From the NCBI RefSeq assembly GCF_001422985.1, contig NZ_LMNL01000001.1:186720-250719 (forward strand): 64,000 nucleotides of DNA. Direction: 5' to 3'. How positions within the stretch are numbered: position 1 is the stretch's first letter; each line of letters starts with the position of its first letter. Origin of the DNA: Methylobacterium sp. Leaf117. GTDB taxonomy: Bacteria > Pseudomonadota > Alphaproteobacteria > Rhizobiales > Beijerinckiaceae. The position numbers were made by a program, and so were the translations under genes. Positions 1 through 7,802 of the stretch are shown one piece after another. Under the pieces are notes generated by a model. That model was not told the DNA's origin and ran no database searches. It saw only the letters and a program-made list of their open reading frames with translations.

Positions 1-841
1 GAACGAGACCGACGGCGACATCGAAGCTGCGGTCGATTGGCTGCGCAAGAAGGGCCTCGCCAAGGCCGCCAAGAAGGCTGGCCGCGTGGCCGCTGAGGGC
101 CTTGTCGCCGTCGAGTCGGCGGGTCACCATGCAGCAATCGTGGAGGTGAACTCCGAGACCGATTTCGTCGCTCGCAATGACAGCTTCCAGGCTTTCGTTC
201 GTGAAGCCGCCAAGCTTGCGCTGAACACCGACGGCACGCTGGAGGGCCTTGAGGCCGCCACGTTCCCGGGTGCGACGAACACGGTTAAGGAAAGTCTCGC
301 CAACCTCATCGCCACTATCGGCGAGAACATGACTCTGCGCCGAGTTGCTAAGCTCGACGTGACCAAGGGCGTTATCGCCTCCTACGTCCATGGCCAAGTG
401 GTCGAGGGTCTTGGCAAGATCGGCGTGCTCGTCGCGCTCGAGTCCGAGGGCGATGTCGAGGTGCTCTCCACCCTCGGTCGCCAAATCGCCATGCACGTTG
501 CCGCCACCAACCCGGTGGCTCTCGATGCTGCTGGCGTCGATCAGGGCACGCTCGACCGCGAGATTAACATCTTGCGCGAGAAAAACGCCGGTAAGCCCGA
601 GAACGTGCTCGCTAAGATCGTCGAGAGCGGCCTGAAGAGCTACTACAAAGAGGTGACCCTCTTGGAGCAGCCCTTCGTCCACGACAGCTCCAAGACGATC
701 AGCCAAGTTCTGAAGGAAGCCGAGGGCAAGGCTGGTTCGCCGGTCAAGCTCACTGCGTTCGTGCGTTATGCGCTCGGCGAGGGTATCGAGAAAGACGAGG
801 GGCCGGATTTCGCGGCTGAAGTCGCGAGCCTTTCACGCTGA
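1..841 (+). CDS. tsf: Elongation factor Ts, 5' end cut by the window edge
   Basis: EF-Ts is the guanine-nucleotide exchange factor that recycles EF-Tu-GDP in the cytoplasm. The reading frame is open from base 2 and begins with residues [18 protein letters not shown], which lie inside the N-terminal UBA-like domain, so only the first few tens of codons are missing. The family signature [13 protein letters not shown], in the EF-Tu-contacting core, follows about 45 residues later. The remainder ([12 protein letters not shown], then the dimerisation-type repeats to the C-terminus) matches a normal EF-Ts. A start at base 86 (GTG) would be internal and is not the true start. rpsB would be expected just upstream, outside the window. 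Identification is secure. Confidence 0.97.
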   Translation, partial: NETDGDIEAAVDWLRKKGLAKAAKKAGRVAAEGLVAVESAGHHAAIVEVNSETDFVARNDSFQAFVREAAKLALNTDGTLEGLEAATFPGATNTVKESLANLIATIGENMTLRRVAKLDVTKGVIASYVHGQVVEGLGKIGVLVALESEGDVEVLSTLGRQIAMHVAATNPVALDAAGVDQGTLDREINILREKNAGKPENVLAKIVESGLKSYYKEVTLLEQPFVHDSSKTISQVLKEAEGKAGSPVKLTAFVRYALGEGIEKDEGPDFAAEVASLSR

Positions 842-876
842 TCTGAAATTTCGAGCATTTTTTGCTTCGGAAATGA

Positions 877-908
877 GAGGGGCAGCGGCAGGGATGCCGC
901 TGCCCCTC
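877..908 (+). terminator. Perfect 14-bp stem-loop between tsf and pyrH
   Basis: Bases 877-890 and 895-908 form a perfect 14-bp GC-rich stem closed by a GGGA tetraloop of GNRA type. It begins 36 bases after the tsf stop. No T-run follows it, so it is not a classical intrinsic terminator; it may stabilise the tsf message 3' end or weaken read-through into pyrH. The structure is seen; the function is inferred. Confidence 0.55.
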
Positions 909-996
909 GACGTTGAGGCCTCCGTTGGGCTAGACACCCCCCGCTTCCGATTGGCTCTCCGACCTGATCCAGGCCGGATTAGAGGGGACTGGCTCG

Positions 997-1719
997 ATGC
1001 CGGAGACCGCACCGTTTCGCCGCGTACTCGTGAAGCTTTCGGGCGAGGCACTGGCTGCTCCCGATGGTTATTGGCTTCACCCGCCGACGCTCGCGGGCAT
1101 CGCCGACGACATCGCCCGCACGCGCGAGGCCGGCTTTCAAATCGCGCTGGTGGTGGGAGGTGGCAACATGATCCGCGGTGCCCGTATCTCGGCGGCTGGT
1201 TGGATCGACCGGGCTACTGGTGATTCCCTGGGCATGATGGCCACGGTGATGAACTCTCTGGCTCTGGAAACGGCCCTGAATGCTGCGGGCGTGCCGGCAC
1301 GCACCATGTCCGCCGTCTCAATGCCGACCATCTGCGAAACTTTTGCGCGTCAGCCTGCCCTGCACCACCTCGACAAGGGTCAGGTCATCGTCCTTGCTGG
1401 GGGCACCGGTAATCCCTTCTTCACGACCGATACCGCCGCCGTACTCCGCGCCGCCGAGTTGCGCTGTGACGCGGTGCTGAAGGCGACCCAGGTGGACGGG
1501 GTCTATTCAGCCGATCCGAAGCGCGACCCGACTGCGACACGCTACGATCGTCTGACCCATGATGAGGCGATCGCTCGCGACTTGAAAGTAATGGACACCG
1601 CGGCCTTCGCGCTGGCTCGCGAAAGCCGCCTTTCGATCGTGGTCGGCTCCATCCATGCCCCGAGTTCGGTCCTGGCTATTTTGACCGGTTCGGCGCCGGC
1701 CACGCAGGTAGTCCCATAG
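997..1719 (+). CDS. pyrH: UMP kinase
   Basis: Hexameric bacterial UMP kinase phosphorylates UMP to UDP with ATP, the step that feeds UTP, CTP and nucleotide-sugar synthesis. The 240-residue product has the amino-acid-kinase fold landmarks: VKLSGEAL at about residue 12, the glycine loop VVGGGNMIRG at about 51, the GMMATVMNSLALE helix, AGGTGNPFFTTDTAA at about 133 and the nucleotide loop KATQVDGVYSADP near 162. Length is standard. The ATG at 997 sits at the end of an AGAGGGGAC-containing leader and is the natural start. It lies downstream of tsf, as in most proteobacteria, but is separated from frr by an unusually long spacer. Confidence 0.97.
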   Translation: MPETAPFRRVLVKLSGEALAAPDGYWLHPPTLAGIADDIARTREAGFQIALVVGGGNMIRGARISAAGWIDRATGDSLGMMATVMNSLALETALNAAGVPARTMSAVSMPTICETFARQPALHHLDKGQVIVLAGGTGNPFFTTDTAAVLRAAELRCDAVLKATQVDGVYSADPKRDPTATRYDRLTHDEAIARDLKVMDTAAFALARESRLSIVVGSIHAPSSVLAILTGSAPATQVVP

Positions 1720-2256
1720 ACCACGACTGACACGGCGCGAGGGTAGACACGCAGCGACGGCAATCAGAAATCTTGTCGATCATTTCAGCGCCGATGCCTC
1801 GCAGCACTCTTTTCGATCAATGCCATCAAGGTCGCTGATTTTATCGAACAGATTTTTCTCAAATGATGGGGTGCGTTTGCTTGGTTGACGGCGCTATCTG
1901 CATGAATCCGACGAAATGACATGTTAGAAATTCGACGCTCTCACCTGGAGCTGGAAACGTATCTCTAGCCGAGAAGCCGCTGAATTCGTGAACTGAGTGC
2001 CTATGATGAATGTCGCAATCTGTTCCGGATCATGACAGCTTTCGCGACAGCAATTCTTGCAGTCGCCGCGGATTGATCGGTCTGCGTCTTATGACGAGGT
2101 GGGACGGCGCCGATGGATTCTGCTTCGGGCTGACCCCGACGCATAAGCGCCGTAGCCCCATTTGCGGCCTCTCTGATTTTGGTTCATTGAGGCGCACGAA
2201 CGGGCCTTCGCGGCTCGGCCCCCAATTTCCCCTAGTTCGCGTCGGGATAGTCCAGC
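1720..2256. other. 537-bp pyrH-frr spacer without a recognised gene
   Basis: In many proteobacteria pyrH and frr are almost contiguous; here 537 bases separate them. The stretch is visibly less GC-rich than the flanking genes and carries stops in all frames at short intervals. A 92-codon open frame across 2010-2288 has an Arg/Ser/Cys-rich, non-protein-like composition and runs into frr, so I do not call it. The frr promoter probably lies here, but I see no convincing -35/-10 pair, tRNA or strong hairpin. Confidence 0.6.
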
Positions 2257-2823
2257 ATGGCAGCCATTCCAGAATTCGACCTGAATGACATCAAGCGCCG
2301 TATGCAGGGTGCCGTAGCCTCGCTGAAGGGCGATCTCGGGTCGCTCCGTACCGGCCGCGCCACGCCGAGCATCCTCGATCCGATCCAGGTCGATGCCTAC
2401 GGCGCCATGATGCCGATGGCCCAGGTCGCAACCGTGAGCGTTCCCGAGCCCCGCCTTCTCAGCATCTCGGTCTGGGATCGCGGCATGATCGGTGCCGTCG
2501 AGAAGGCCATCCGGGAATCCGACCTCGGCATGAATCCGCAAACCGAAGGTCAGACCATCCGCCTGCGTGTTCCTGAGATGAACGAGCAGCGTCGCAAGGA
2601 AATGGTCAAGGTCGCGCACAAATACACGGAGGAGGCTCGCGTTGCGGTCCGCCATGTCCGGCGTGATGGGCTCGACCATCTGAAGAAGCTGGAGAAGGAC
2701 GGCGCCATCAGCGAGGATGATGAGAAGCGTCAGGCCGGCGAAGTCCAGAAGGCCACCGATCAGTTCATTGCTGAGATCGACGGTGTGCTCGCCGCCAAGG
2801 AGAAGGAAATCATGCAGGTCTAG
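2257..2823 (+). CDS. frr: Ribosome recycling factor
   Basis: RRF, together with EF-G, splits the post-termination ribosome so that subunits can be reused. The 188-residue protein begins [16 protein letters not shown] and contains the hallmark [20 protein letters not shown] segment near residue 35-55, the [13 protein letters not shown] strand and the C-terminal three-helix segment with [21 protein letters not shown]. Length equals the family norm of about 185. It is the first gene of a run frr-uppS-cdsA-dxr with 2-29-bp spacers, which suggests one transcript. Confidence 0.97.
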   Translation: MAAIPEFDLNDIKRRMQGAVASLKGDLGSLRTGRATPSILDPIQVDAYGAMMPMAQVATVSVPEPRLLSISVWDRGMIGAVEKAIRESDLGMNPQTEGQTIRLRVPEMNEQRRKEMVKVAHKYTEEARVAVRHVRRDGLDHLKKLEKDGAISEDDEKRQAGEVQKATDQFIAEIDGVLAAKEKEIMQV

Positions 2824-2852
2824 GATTTGCTGGTCCGGGTTCGAGATCACGT

Positions 2853-3731
2853 GTGATCGACACGAAAGACGGTTGGGGGAGAAGCGCGTTGGGTCGCTCA
2901 GAAGGCGCGCGTCAGATCGAGGCGGCAAGGGTGCACGGCGTTGAATCGTCTGGTCGTGAGCCCGCGGATGGTGCCGCGACGGTTTATGCAGGCTCTCATC
3001 AATCTAAGACAGGTCTGCAAACCGCGCCGGCTCATGTCGCCATCATCATGGACGGAAATGGACGCTGGGCGGCAAGTCGTGGCCTGCCGCGCGTCGAAGG
3101 TCATCGCCGTGGTGTCGACGCGGTGCGGCGCGCGGTACGTTCGGCGATCGAACTCGGCGTGCACTTCCTGACCATCTACAGCTTCTCATCCGAGAACTGG
3201 CGCCGCCCGCCGGCCGAGGTCGCCGACCTCATGGGCTTGCTGAAGCTTTTCGTCCGCCGCGATCTCGCCGACCTGCACGGGAACAACGTTCGGGTCCGCA
3301 TCATCGGCGAGCGGGAGGGACTCAGTTCCGACATTGCTGGGCTCCTGGACGAAGCGGAGTGCCGCACGCAGGCTAATACCGGGCTCACCTTGATCGTGGC
3401 CTTCAATTATGGCGGTCGTCAGGAAATCCTTCGGGCGGTTCGAAATCTCGCACGGTCCGTAGCCGAAGGCGCCCTTGCGCCGGACGCCATCGATCTGGAT
3501 GTCCTGACCGGCGCCCTCGACACTACCGGGATACCGGATCCGGATCTCGTCATCCGCACGTCGGGGGAGCAGCGGTTGTCGAATTTCCTGACCTGGCAGA
3601 CAGCTTATGCGGAATACGTGATTGTCCCTGAATTCTGGCCAGACTTCGATCATGCGGCGTTCCACGCTGCAATCGAGGAATATCATCGCCGTGACCGCCG
3701 CTTCGGCGGCCTGAGCGGCAAGGTCGGGTAA
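2853..3731 (+). CDS. uppS: Isoprenyl (undecaprenyl diphosphate) synthase
   Basis: cis-Prenyltransferase that adds eight isoprene units to farnesyl diphosphate to make the C55 carrier for peptidoglycan and O-antigen. Key segments are [13 protein letters not shown] (catalytic Asp at residue 67 in this reading), FSSENWRRP, the FNYGGRQEI region and [16 protein letters not shown] near the C-terminus. The reading from GTG 2853 gives 292 residues, about 40 more than usual ahead of the catalytic Asp, with a low-complexity polar sequence. A later start (for example GTG 2931) would bring it to normal length, so the start is uncertain while the identity is not. cdsA follows after 2 bases. Confidence 0.93.
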   Translation: MIDTKDGWGRSALGRSEGARQIEAARVHGVESSGREPADGAATVYAGSHQSKTGLQTAPAHVAIIMDGNGRWAASRGLPRVEGHRRGVDAVRRAVRSAIELGVHFLTIYSFSSENWRRPPAEVADLMGLLKLFVRRDLADLHGNNVRVRIIGEREGLSSDIAGLLDEAECRTQANTGLTLIVAFNYGGRQEILRAVRNLARSVAEGALAPDAIDLDVLTGALDTTGIPDPDLVIRTSGEQRLSNFLTWQTAYAEYVIVPEFWPDFDHAAFHAAIEEYHRRDRRFGGLSGKVG

Positions 3732-3733
3732 TC

Positions 3734-4597
3734 GTGGTGCCTGAAGAGGCGGCTCCCGCCTCCCGGCGCGGACTTTTTGCCAGCCGAGAGTTCCGCGCTC
3801 GGCTCGTCTCGGCAATCTTGCTCGGCGGTATCGTCGTATCGGCGCTGATCCTTGGCGGCTGGCCCTTCGCAATGATCTGGCTCGCCGCAGGCATCGTATT
3901 TGCCGCCGAGTGGATCGGCATGAGCGCGATCGCGCCGCGGCGCTTCGTTCTTTCGGTGACGGCCGCGACCCTATTCGGCCTCGTTCTCTGTCTTCACGGC
4001 GACGTTGCTCCGCTGCCAATGACCTTGGTGGGACTCGTTGGGGCCAGTCTCCTGACGGCCATCGCGAAGGAACCTGCCGGACGCCTTCGTGCCTTGGGCG
4101 GTCTCGCCAGCGCCGCTGTGATCGCTCTGGTGCCTACAGCTCTGCGCGATGATCCCGGGATCGGGATCCTGGGTCCCGCCTGGATGTTCGCCGTGGTCTG
4201 GTCCACCGATATCATCGCCTACTTCACGGGGCGGACATTCGGCGGCCCGAAGCTGATGCCGCGGGTCAGCCCGAAGAAGACGTGGTCCGGTGCCCTCGGT
4301 GGGCTGGCCGCAGGAACGCTCGCTGGAGTAGCGCTCGTGCTGATCGCCCGAGACCATGGCTGGAGCAGTCTTTCGACGACATCGCTTGCCGTCGTCGCCC
4401 TCCTTAGCGCTACTGCCTCGGTTCTCAGCCAAGGCGGTGACCTCGTTGAGTCCGCCCTCAAACGCCGGTACGGCGTGAAGGATTCGGGCCGTGCGATTCC
4501 CGGACATGGTGGCGTCATGGACCGTCTCGACGGGTTCTTCGCCGTCGCTCTCCTCGCCGGTTTCTATCTTCTCGTACGCCGCTTCGTCGCGCCCTGA
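3734..4597 (+). CDS. cdsA: Phosphatidate cytidylyltransferase
   Basis: Integral membrane enzyme converting phosphatidic acid and CTP to CDP-diacylglycerol, the precursor of all phospholipids in the cell. The 287-residue product has about eight hydrophobic segments and the C-terminal family signature SALKRRYGVKDSGRAIPGHG followed by GVMDRLDGF, with the metal-binding KD and D residues intact. GTG start at 3734 lies two bases after the uppS stop, which points to coupled translation. No anomalies seen. Confidence 0.96.
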   Translation: MVPEEAAPASRRGLFASREFRARLVSAILLGGIVVSALILGGWPFAMIWLAAGIVFAAEWIGMSAIAPRRFVLSVTAATLFGLVLCLHGDVAPLPMTLVGLVGASLLTAIAKEPAGRLRALGGLASAAVIALVPTALRDDPGIGILGPAWMFAVVWSTDIIAYFTGRTFGGPKLMPRVSPKKTWSGALGGLAAGTLAGVALVLIARDHGWSSLSTTSLAVVALLSATASVLSQGGDLVESALKRRYGVKDSGRAIPGHGGVMDRLDGFFAVALLAGFYLLVRRFVAP

Positions 4598-4609
4598 AGG
4601 ACCCTCCCG

Positions 4610-5773
4610 TTGCTGACCGTCACCATTCTCGGCGCCACAGGCTCCATTGGCCAATCGACCATCGACTTGTTGCTTCAGCATCCGGACCGCTTTCGCATCG
4701 GCAGTCTCGTAGCCGGGCGCGATGTCGACGCCATTGTTCGGCTCGCAGGTAACCTGCAGCCGGATTTCGTGGCACTCGCCGATGAAGCCGCCGGTCCGGC
4801 CCTGCGCGACGCGCTCGCTCACACTGGAATCCGCAACGGAGCCGGGGAGGGTGCCGTGCTGGAGGCGGTGGCACGGGATGCCGATATCGTCGTGGCAGCC
4901 GTGAGCGGAGCTGCCGGCCTGCGGCCCACGCACGAGGCGCTGAAGCTCGGCCGTACCGTGGCACTTGCCAACAAGGAAAGCCTCGTCTGCGCCGGCGACG
5001 CCTTCATGCGGGACGCCAAGCGCTACGGAGCTACTCTGCTGCCAGTAGATTCCGAGCACAACGCTTTGGCTCAAGCTCTCGGTGACGGCCGCCTCGACGA
5101 TGTGGCCAAGATGACGATCACGGCCTCCGGCGGCCCGTTCCGAACCTGGACCCGTGAGCGTATTGCGAATGCTTCCCCAACGGAGGCGGCGGCCCATCCG
5201 ACGTGGTCGATGGGCATGAAGATTAACATCGATTCCGCCTCCCTGATGAACAAGGGGCTGGAGTTGATCGAGGCGCACCATCTCTTCGCCCTCGAGCCCG
5301 ATCGTCTGGACGTGATCGTTCACCCGCAATCCATCGTGCACGGTCTCGTCTACTGGCGGGACGGCGCGGTGACGGCGGGCTTGGCCATGCCAGACATGCG
5401 CGTGCCGATCGCCCATTGCCTCGGGCTCGGCGAGCGCTTGTCGATCGCACGCGGACGTCATCTCGACCTCGCGGCCGCCGGCAGCCTGACCTTCGAAGCA
5501 GCCGATGAGGTGCGCTTCCCCTGCCTGCGCATTGCCCGTGCGGCCCTTGCCGCCGGCGGCGCGGCGCCGACCGTGATGAACGCTGCCAACGAAATTGCGG
5601 TGTCGGCGTTCATCCAGGGTGCCATCGGTTTCTACGGCATCGCCGATCTTGTTGAACGCGCCTGTGAACACTTCGCCGGCCAATACAGGACCGCACCCGA
5701 GAATGTCGACGCGGCCCTGGCCATCGACGCCGAGGTTCGGCGTTGGAGCAGCCAGGCCCTCGCGGCGGCCTGA
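4610..5773 (+). CDS. dxr: 1-deoxy-D-xylulose 5-phosphate reductoisomerase
   Basis: NADPH- and metal-dependent enzyme forming 2-C-methyl-D-erythritol 4-phosphate, the committed step of the non-mevalonate isoprenoid pathway; its product ultimately feeds UppS. The 387-residue protein has the Rossmann start ILGATGSIGQSTID, the LANKESLVCAG segment, DSEHNA for metal binding, ASGGPFRTW, MKINIDSASLMNKGLELIE and VHPQSIVHGLVYW. The start is TTG at 4610, preceded by a GAAGGA-type ribosome site; an upstream ATG is absent. It ends the frr-uppS-cdsA-dxr run; rseP normally follows but here an efflux locus intervenes. Confidence 0.97.
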   Translation: MLTVTILGATGSIGQSTIDLLLQHPDRFRIGSLVAGRDVDAIVRLAGNLQPDFVALADEAAGPALRDALAHTGIRNGAGEGAVLEAVARDADIVVAAVSGAAGLRPTHEALKLGRTVALANKESLVCAGDAFMRDAKRYGATLLPVDSEHNALAQALGDGRLDDVAKMTITASGGPFRTWTRERIANASPTEAAAHPTWSMGMKINIDSASLMNKGLELIEAHHLFALEPDRLDVIVHPQSIVHGLVYWRDGAVTAGLAMPDMRVPIAHCLGLGERLSIARGRHLDLAAAGSLTFEAADEVRFPCLRIARAALAAGGAAPTVMNAANEIAVSAFIQGAIGFYGIADLVERACEHFAGQYRTAPENVDAALAIDAEVRRWSSQALAAA

Positions 5774-5782
5774 GCGAGGCTG

Positions 5783-6427
5783 TCAGCTTTCTGGGCCGTA
5801 GCCCTCCAGAAACACGCGCACCGCCTCTCGAACATTGTGTTCGATCTCTGCTGGGACGACCCTGTCGCCGGCGTTGAACAGGAGCCGGGTCAGCAAACCG
5901 GCCTGACAGATCTGAAGGAATTGGCGCGCGGCGAGGTTGGTGTCCGCTGGGCGGAGGCGCGTTGCCGCCACCTGCGCATCAAGGTAAGCGGCGAGCCGGG
6001 TCGTACCCTGCACAGGGCCAGCCTCGAAGAAAGCTTGGCCAAGGCGCGGGAATTTCTCGCAGGCACCGATGACCATCCGAATTACGGTGATGTGCTCCGG
6101 CCTGACCATTTCGGTGAGATAACTCAGTCCCAGCCGCGTGAGCACGCCTCGTACATCGGGATCGTCGGCATCGAGGCGAAACAGCACCTCGGCAAGCCCG
6201 CGCTTTTCGGCCAGCGCCAGCGCCTCGAATAGAGCTTCCTTGCTGTCGAAGTAGACGTAGAGCGTTCCCTTTGAGACGCCAGCCGCTTTGGCGATCTCGC
6301 CCATGCTTGCTCCGTCGAAGCCGGAGGCCATGAAGACCGCACGGGCGCCGTCGAGGATCTGCCGACGCTTGTCGGTTTCCGGCAAGGCGCGCTCACGCCC
6401 ATCCATGGGGGCTTCTACGGTCGTCAT
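5783..6427 (-). CDS. TetR/AcrR-family repressor of the adjacent efflux pair
   Basis: A 214-residue regulator with an N-terminal TetR helix-turn-helix at about residues 20-66 (RRQILDGARAVFMASGFDG, then MGEIAKAAGVSKGTLYVYF) and a helical ligand-binding domain, including a C-terminal segment typical of the AefR-like subgroup. It is divergent from the HlyD-MFS pair and the intergenic region holds two near-identical palindromes that fit a TetR dimer. The likely job is repression of the pump and of itself, relieved by a pump substrate; the ligand cannot be told from sequence. It ends 10 bp from the convergent dxr gene. Confidence 0.9.
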   Translation of the reverse strand: MTTVEAPMDGRERALPETDKRRQILDGARAVFMASGFDGASMGEIAKAAGVSKGTLYVYFDSKEALFEALALAEKRGLAEVLFRLDADDPDVRGVLTRLGLSYLTEMVRPEHITVIRMVIGACEKFPRLGQAFFEAGPVQGTTRLAAYLDAQVAATRLRPADTNLAARQFLQICQAGLLTRLLFNAGDRVVPAEIEHNVREAVRVFLEGYGPES

Positions 6428-6441
6428 GAAGCTGATCCTGA

Positions 6442-6470
6442 TTGACCGAACGGTTCAGTCAGAATATCTA
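6442..6470 (+). promoter_or_regulatory. Predicted promoter of the HlyD-MFS efflux pair
   Basis: TTGACC at 6442-6447 and TATCTA at 6465-6470 are separated by 17 bases, a good match to a housekeeping promoter facing the efflux genes. The -35 box is part of the first palindromic operator, so a bound repressor would block polymerase directly. Prediction from spacing and base identity only. Confidence 0.5.
6443..6461. promoter_or_regulatory. TetR-type operator 1 (imperfect palindrome)
   Basis: The 19-bp site TGACCGAACGGTTCAGTCA is palindromic around 6452 with a single mismatched pair. Its left arm and centre are identical to operator 2, located 83 bp away. Placement on the -35 box of the predicted efflux promoter fits repression. 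Confidence 0.65.
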
Positions 6471-6487
6471 AATTTCTTGGAAAGCGC

Positions 6488-6525
6488 CAGCATGTGCAGT
6501 CTCAGCTCAGCATGCGCAGTCTCAG
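6488..6525 (+). repeat. Two 18-bp direct repeats between the operators
   Basis: CAGCATGTGCAGTCTCAG at 6488-6505 and CAGCATGCGCAGTCTCAG at 6508-6525 differ at one base and are spaced with a 20-bp period, that is about two helical turns. They lie downstream of the predicted start of transcription and immediately upstream of operator 2. They could be a second protein-binding site or a small duplication; nothing in the sequence decides. Confidence 0.6.
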
Positions 6526-6550
6526 AAATGACCGAACGGTTCGGTCATTT
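6526..6550. promoter_or_regulatory. TetR-type operator 2 (perfect 25-bp palindrome)
   Basis: Bases 6526-6537 and 6539-6550 are perfect reverse complements around a single central G; the core reads TGACCGAACGGTTCGGTCA. It ends 24 bases before the HlyD start codon, overlapping the leader of the efflux transcript, and faces the tetR gene on the other side. It is a very likely binding site of the divergent TetR protein. Confidence 0.75.
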
Positions 6551-6573
6551 CCGCGGAGGTCAGGATTTTCGCC

Positions 6574-7794
6574 ATGAGCTTGCGCGAAGACGACGCATAT
6601 TCGCCCAAGCCGCCTGAGCTCGATGCCGGCGGGATGACTGGGAAGTTCTCAGCGGCCGTCCCGCTTGTGCCAAAGACGCCAGCACTGATCGCGACGGAGC
6701 CGACAGACAGGCTGCGGCGCGCGCGCAAGCTGGTATTTGCCACCCTGTTGCTCGCCGGCCTCGGTGGCGCAGCCTACAAGGCGCATCATTGGTGGACGGT
6801 GGGACGCTTCTTTGTGACGACCGACGACGCCTACGTGCAGGCCGACATTTCGGTGCTTGCCGCCAAGGTCCCCGGCTATCTTGCGGCAGTGCCGGTCGTG
6901 AATGGGCAGATGATGCACAAGGGTGATGTGATCGCGCGGATCGACGACGGCGACTACCGCCTTGCCGCCCAGGCGGCGCATGACAAGCTGGTAACCCAGC
7001 AAGCAGCCATCGTCCGCATCGGCCGGCAGGTCGAAGCCGCGCAGGCGCAAATGCTCCAGGCCTCGGCTCAAATCGACGCGAGCAAGGCCGATGCGGTACG
7101 AGCAGCGGCCGATTACGCCCGCCAGCAACAGCTCGAGAAGGTCGACTTCGTCGCTAAGGCACGCATCGAGCAGGCGCGAGCCGACCGCGACCGGACCGAC
7201 GCCGCGGTGAAGGGGGCCGAAGCCTCGCTGGTTGCGATGCGCGCCAATGTCGAGGTGCTTCGGGCGCAGGCCCAGGAGGCTGAGGGGCTGGCCGCCGAAC
7301 TGCACACGGCCGAGGCGCGGGCGGCTCGCGATCTCGCATTCACGACGATTCGAGCGCCCTTCGACGGCGTCGTCGGCAACAAGGCCGTGGAGGCTGGCGC
7401 CTATGTCGCGCCAGGCTCTCGCATCGCTGCCCTGGTCCCCCTCGAGAGCGTTCGCATCGACGCCAATTTCAAGGAGACGCAGGTCGAGCGTATGCACCCA
7501 GGCCAGCGCGTCCATATCGCAGTGGATGCCTATCCCGATCGCGACATTCTGGGCGAGGTCGAGTCGCTTTCGCCCGCTTCCGGTTCGGTTTTCAGCCTGC
7601 TGCCTCCCGACAACGCCACCGGCAATTTTACGAAGATCGTCCAGCGCCTGCCGGTGCGGGTGCACGTACCGGCGGAGGTCGCGAGCGAGGGAATTCTGCG
7701 TCCCGGCCTGTCGGTCACCGTTCGGGTGGATACTCGAGAGGGTAGTGGATCGGCTGGCGGGGACAATCCCGTGCGCACGGCTTCACGGCGCTAG
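6574..7794 (+). CDS. HlyD/EmrA-family membrane fusion protein of an efflux pump
   Basis: Periplasmic adaptor that links an inner-membrane MFS pump to the outer membrane. The 406-residue product has a cytoplasmic tail, one membrane anchor at about residues 50-66 (FATLLLAGLGGAAYKA), then TTDDAYVQADISVLAAKVPG, the lipoyl half-motif VNGQMMHKGDVIARIDDGDY, a long coiled-coil rich in Ala/Gln (about 120-240), the second lipoyl half with IRAPFDGVVGNKAVEAGAYV, and a beta-barrel domain with DANFKETQVERMHPGQ. This is the EmrA layout. The downstream transporter begins 8 bp after its stop. Control by the divergent TetR is inferred from the operators. Confidence 0.93.
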   Translation: MSLREDDAYSPKPPELDAGGMTGKFSAAVPLVPKTPALIATEPTDRLRRARKLVFATLLLAGLGGAAYKAHHWWTVGRFFVTTDDAYVQADISVLAAKVPGYLAAVPVVNGQMMHKGDVIARIDDGDYRLAAQAAHDKLVTQQAAIVRIGRQVEAAQAQMLQASAQIDASKADAVRAAADYARQQQLEKVDFVAKARIEQARADRDRTDAAVKGAEASLVAMRANVEVLRAQAQEAEGLAAELHTAEARAARDLAFTTIRAPFDGVVGNKAVEAGAYVAPGSRIAALVPLESVRIDANFKETQVERMHPGQRVHIAVDAYPDRDILGEVESLSPASGSVFSLLPPDNATGNFTKIVQRLPVRVHVPAEVASEGILRPGLSVTVRVDTREGSGSAGGDNPVRTASRR

Positions 7795-7802
7795 AGACGC
7801 CC

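Noticed and set aside
3971-5683. 570-codon frame on the minus strand
   Set aside because: It lies entirely antisense to cdsA and dxr, which are certain genes; high GC gives long antisense frames.
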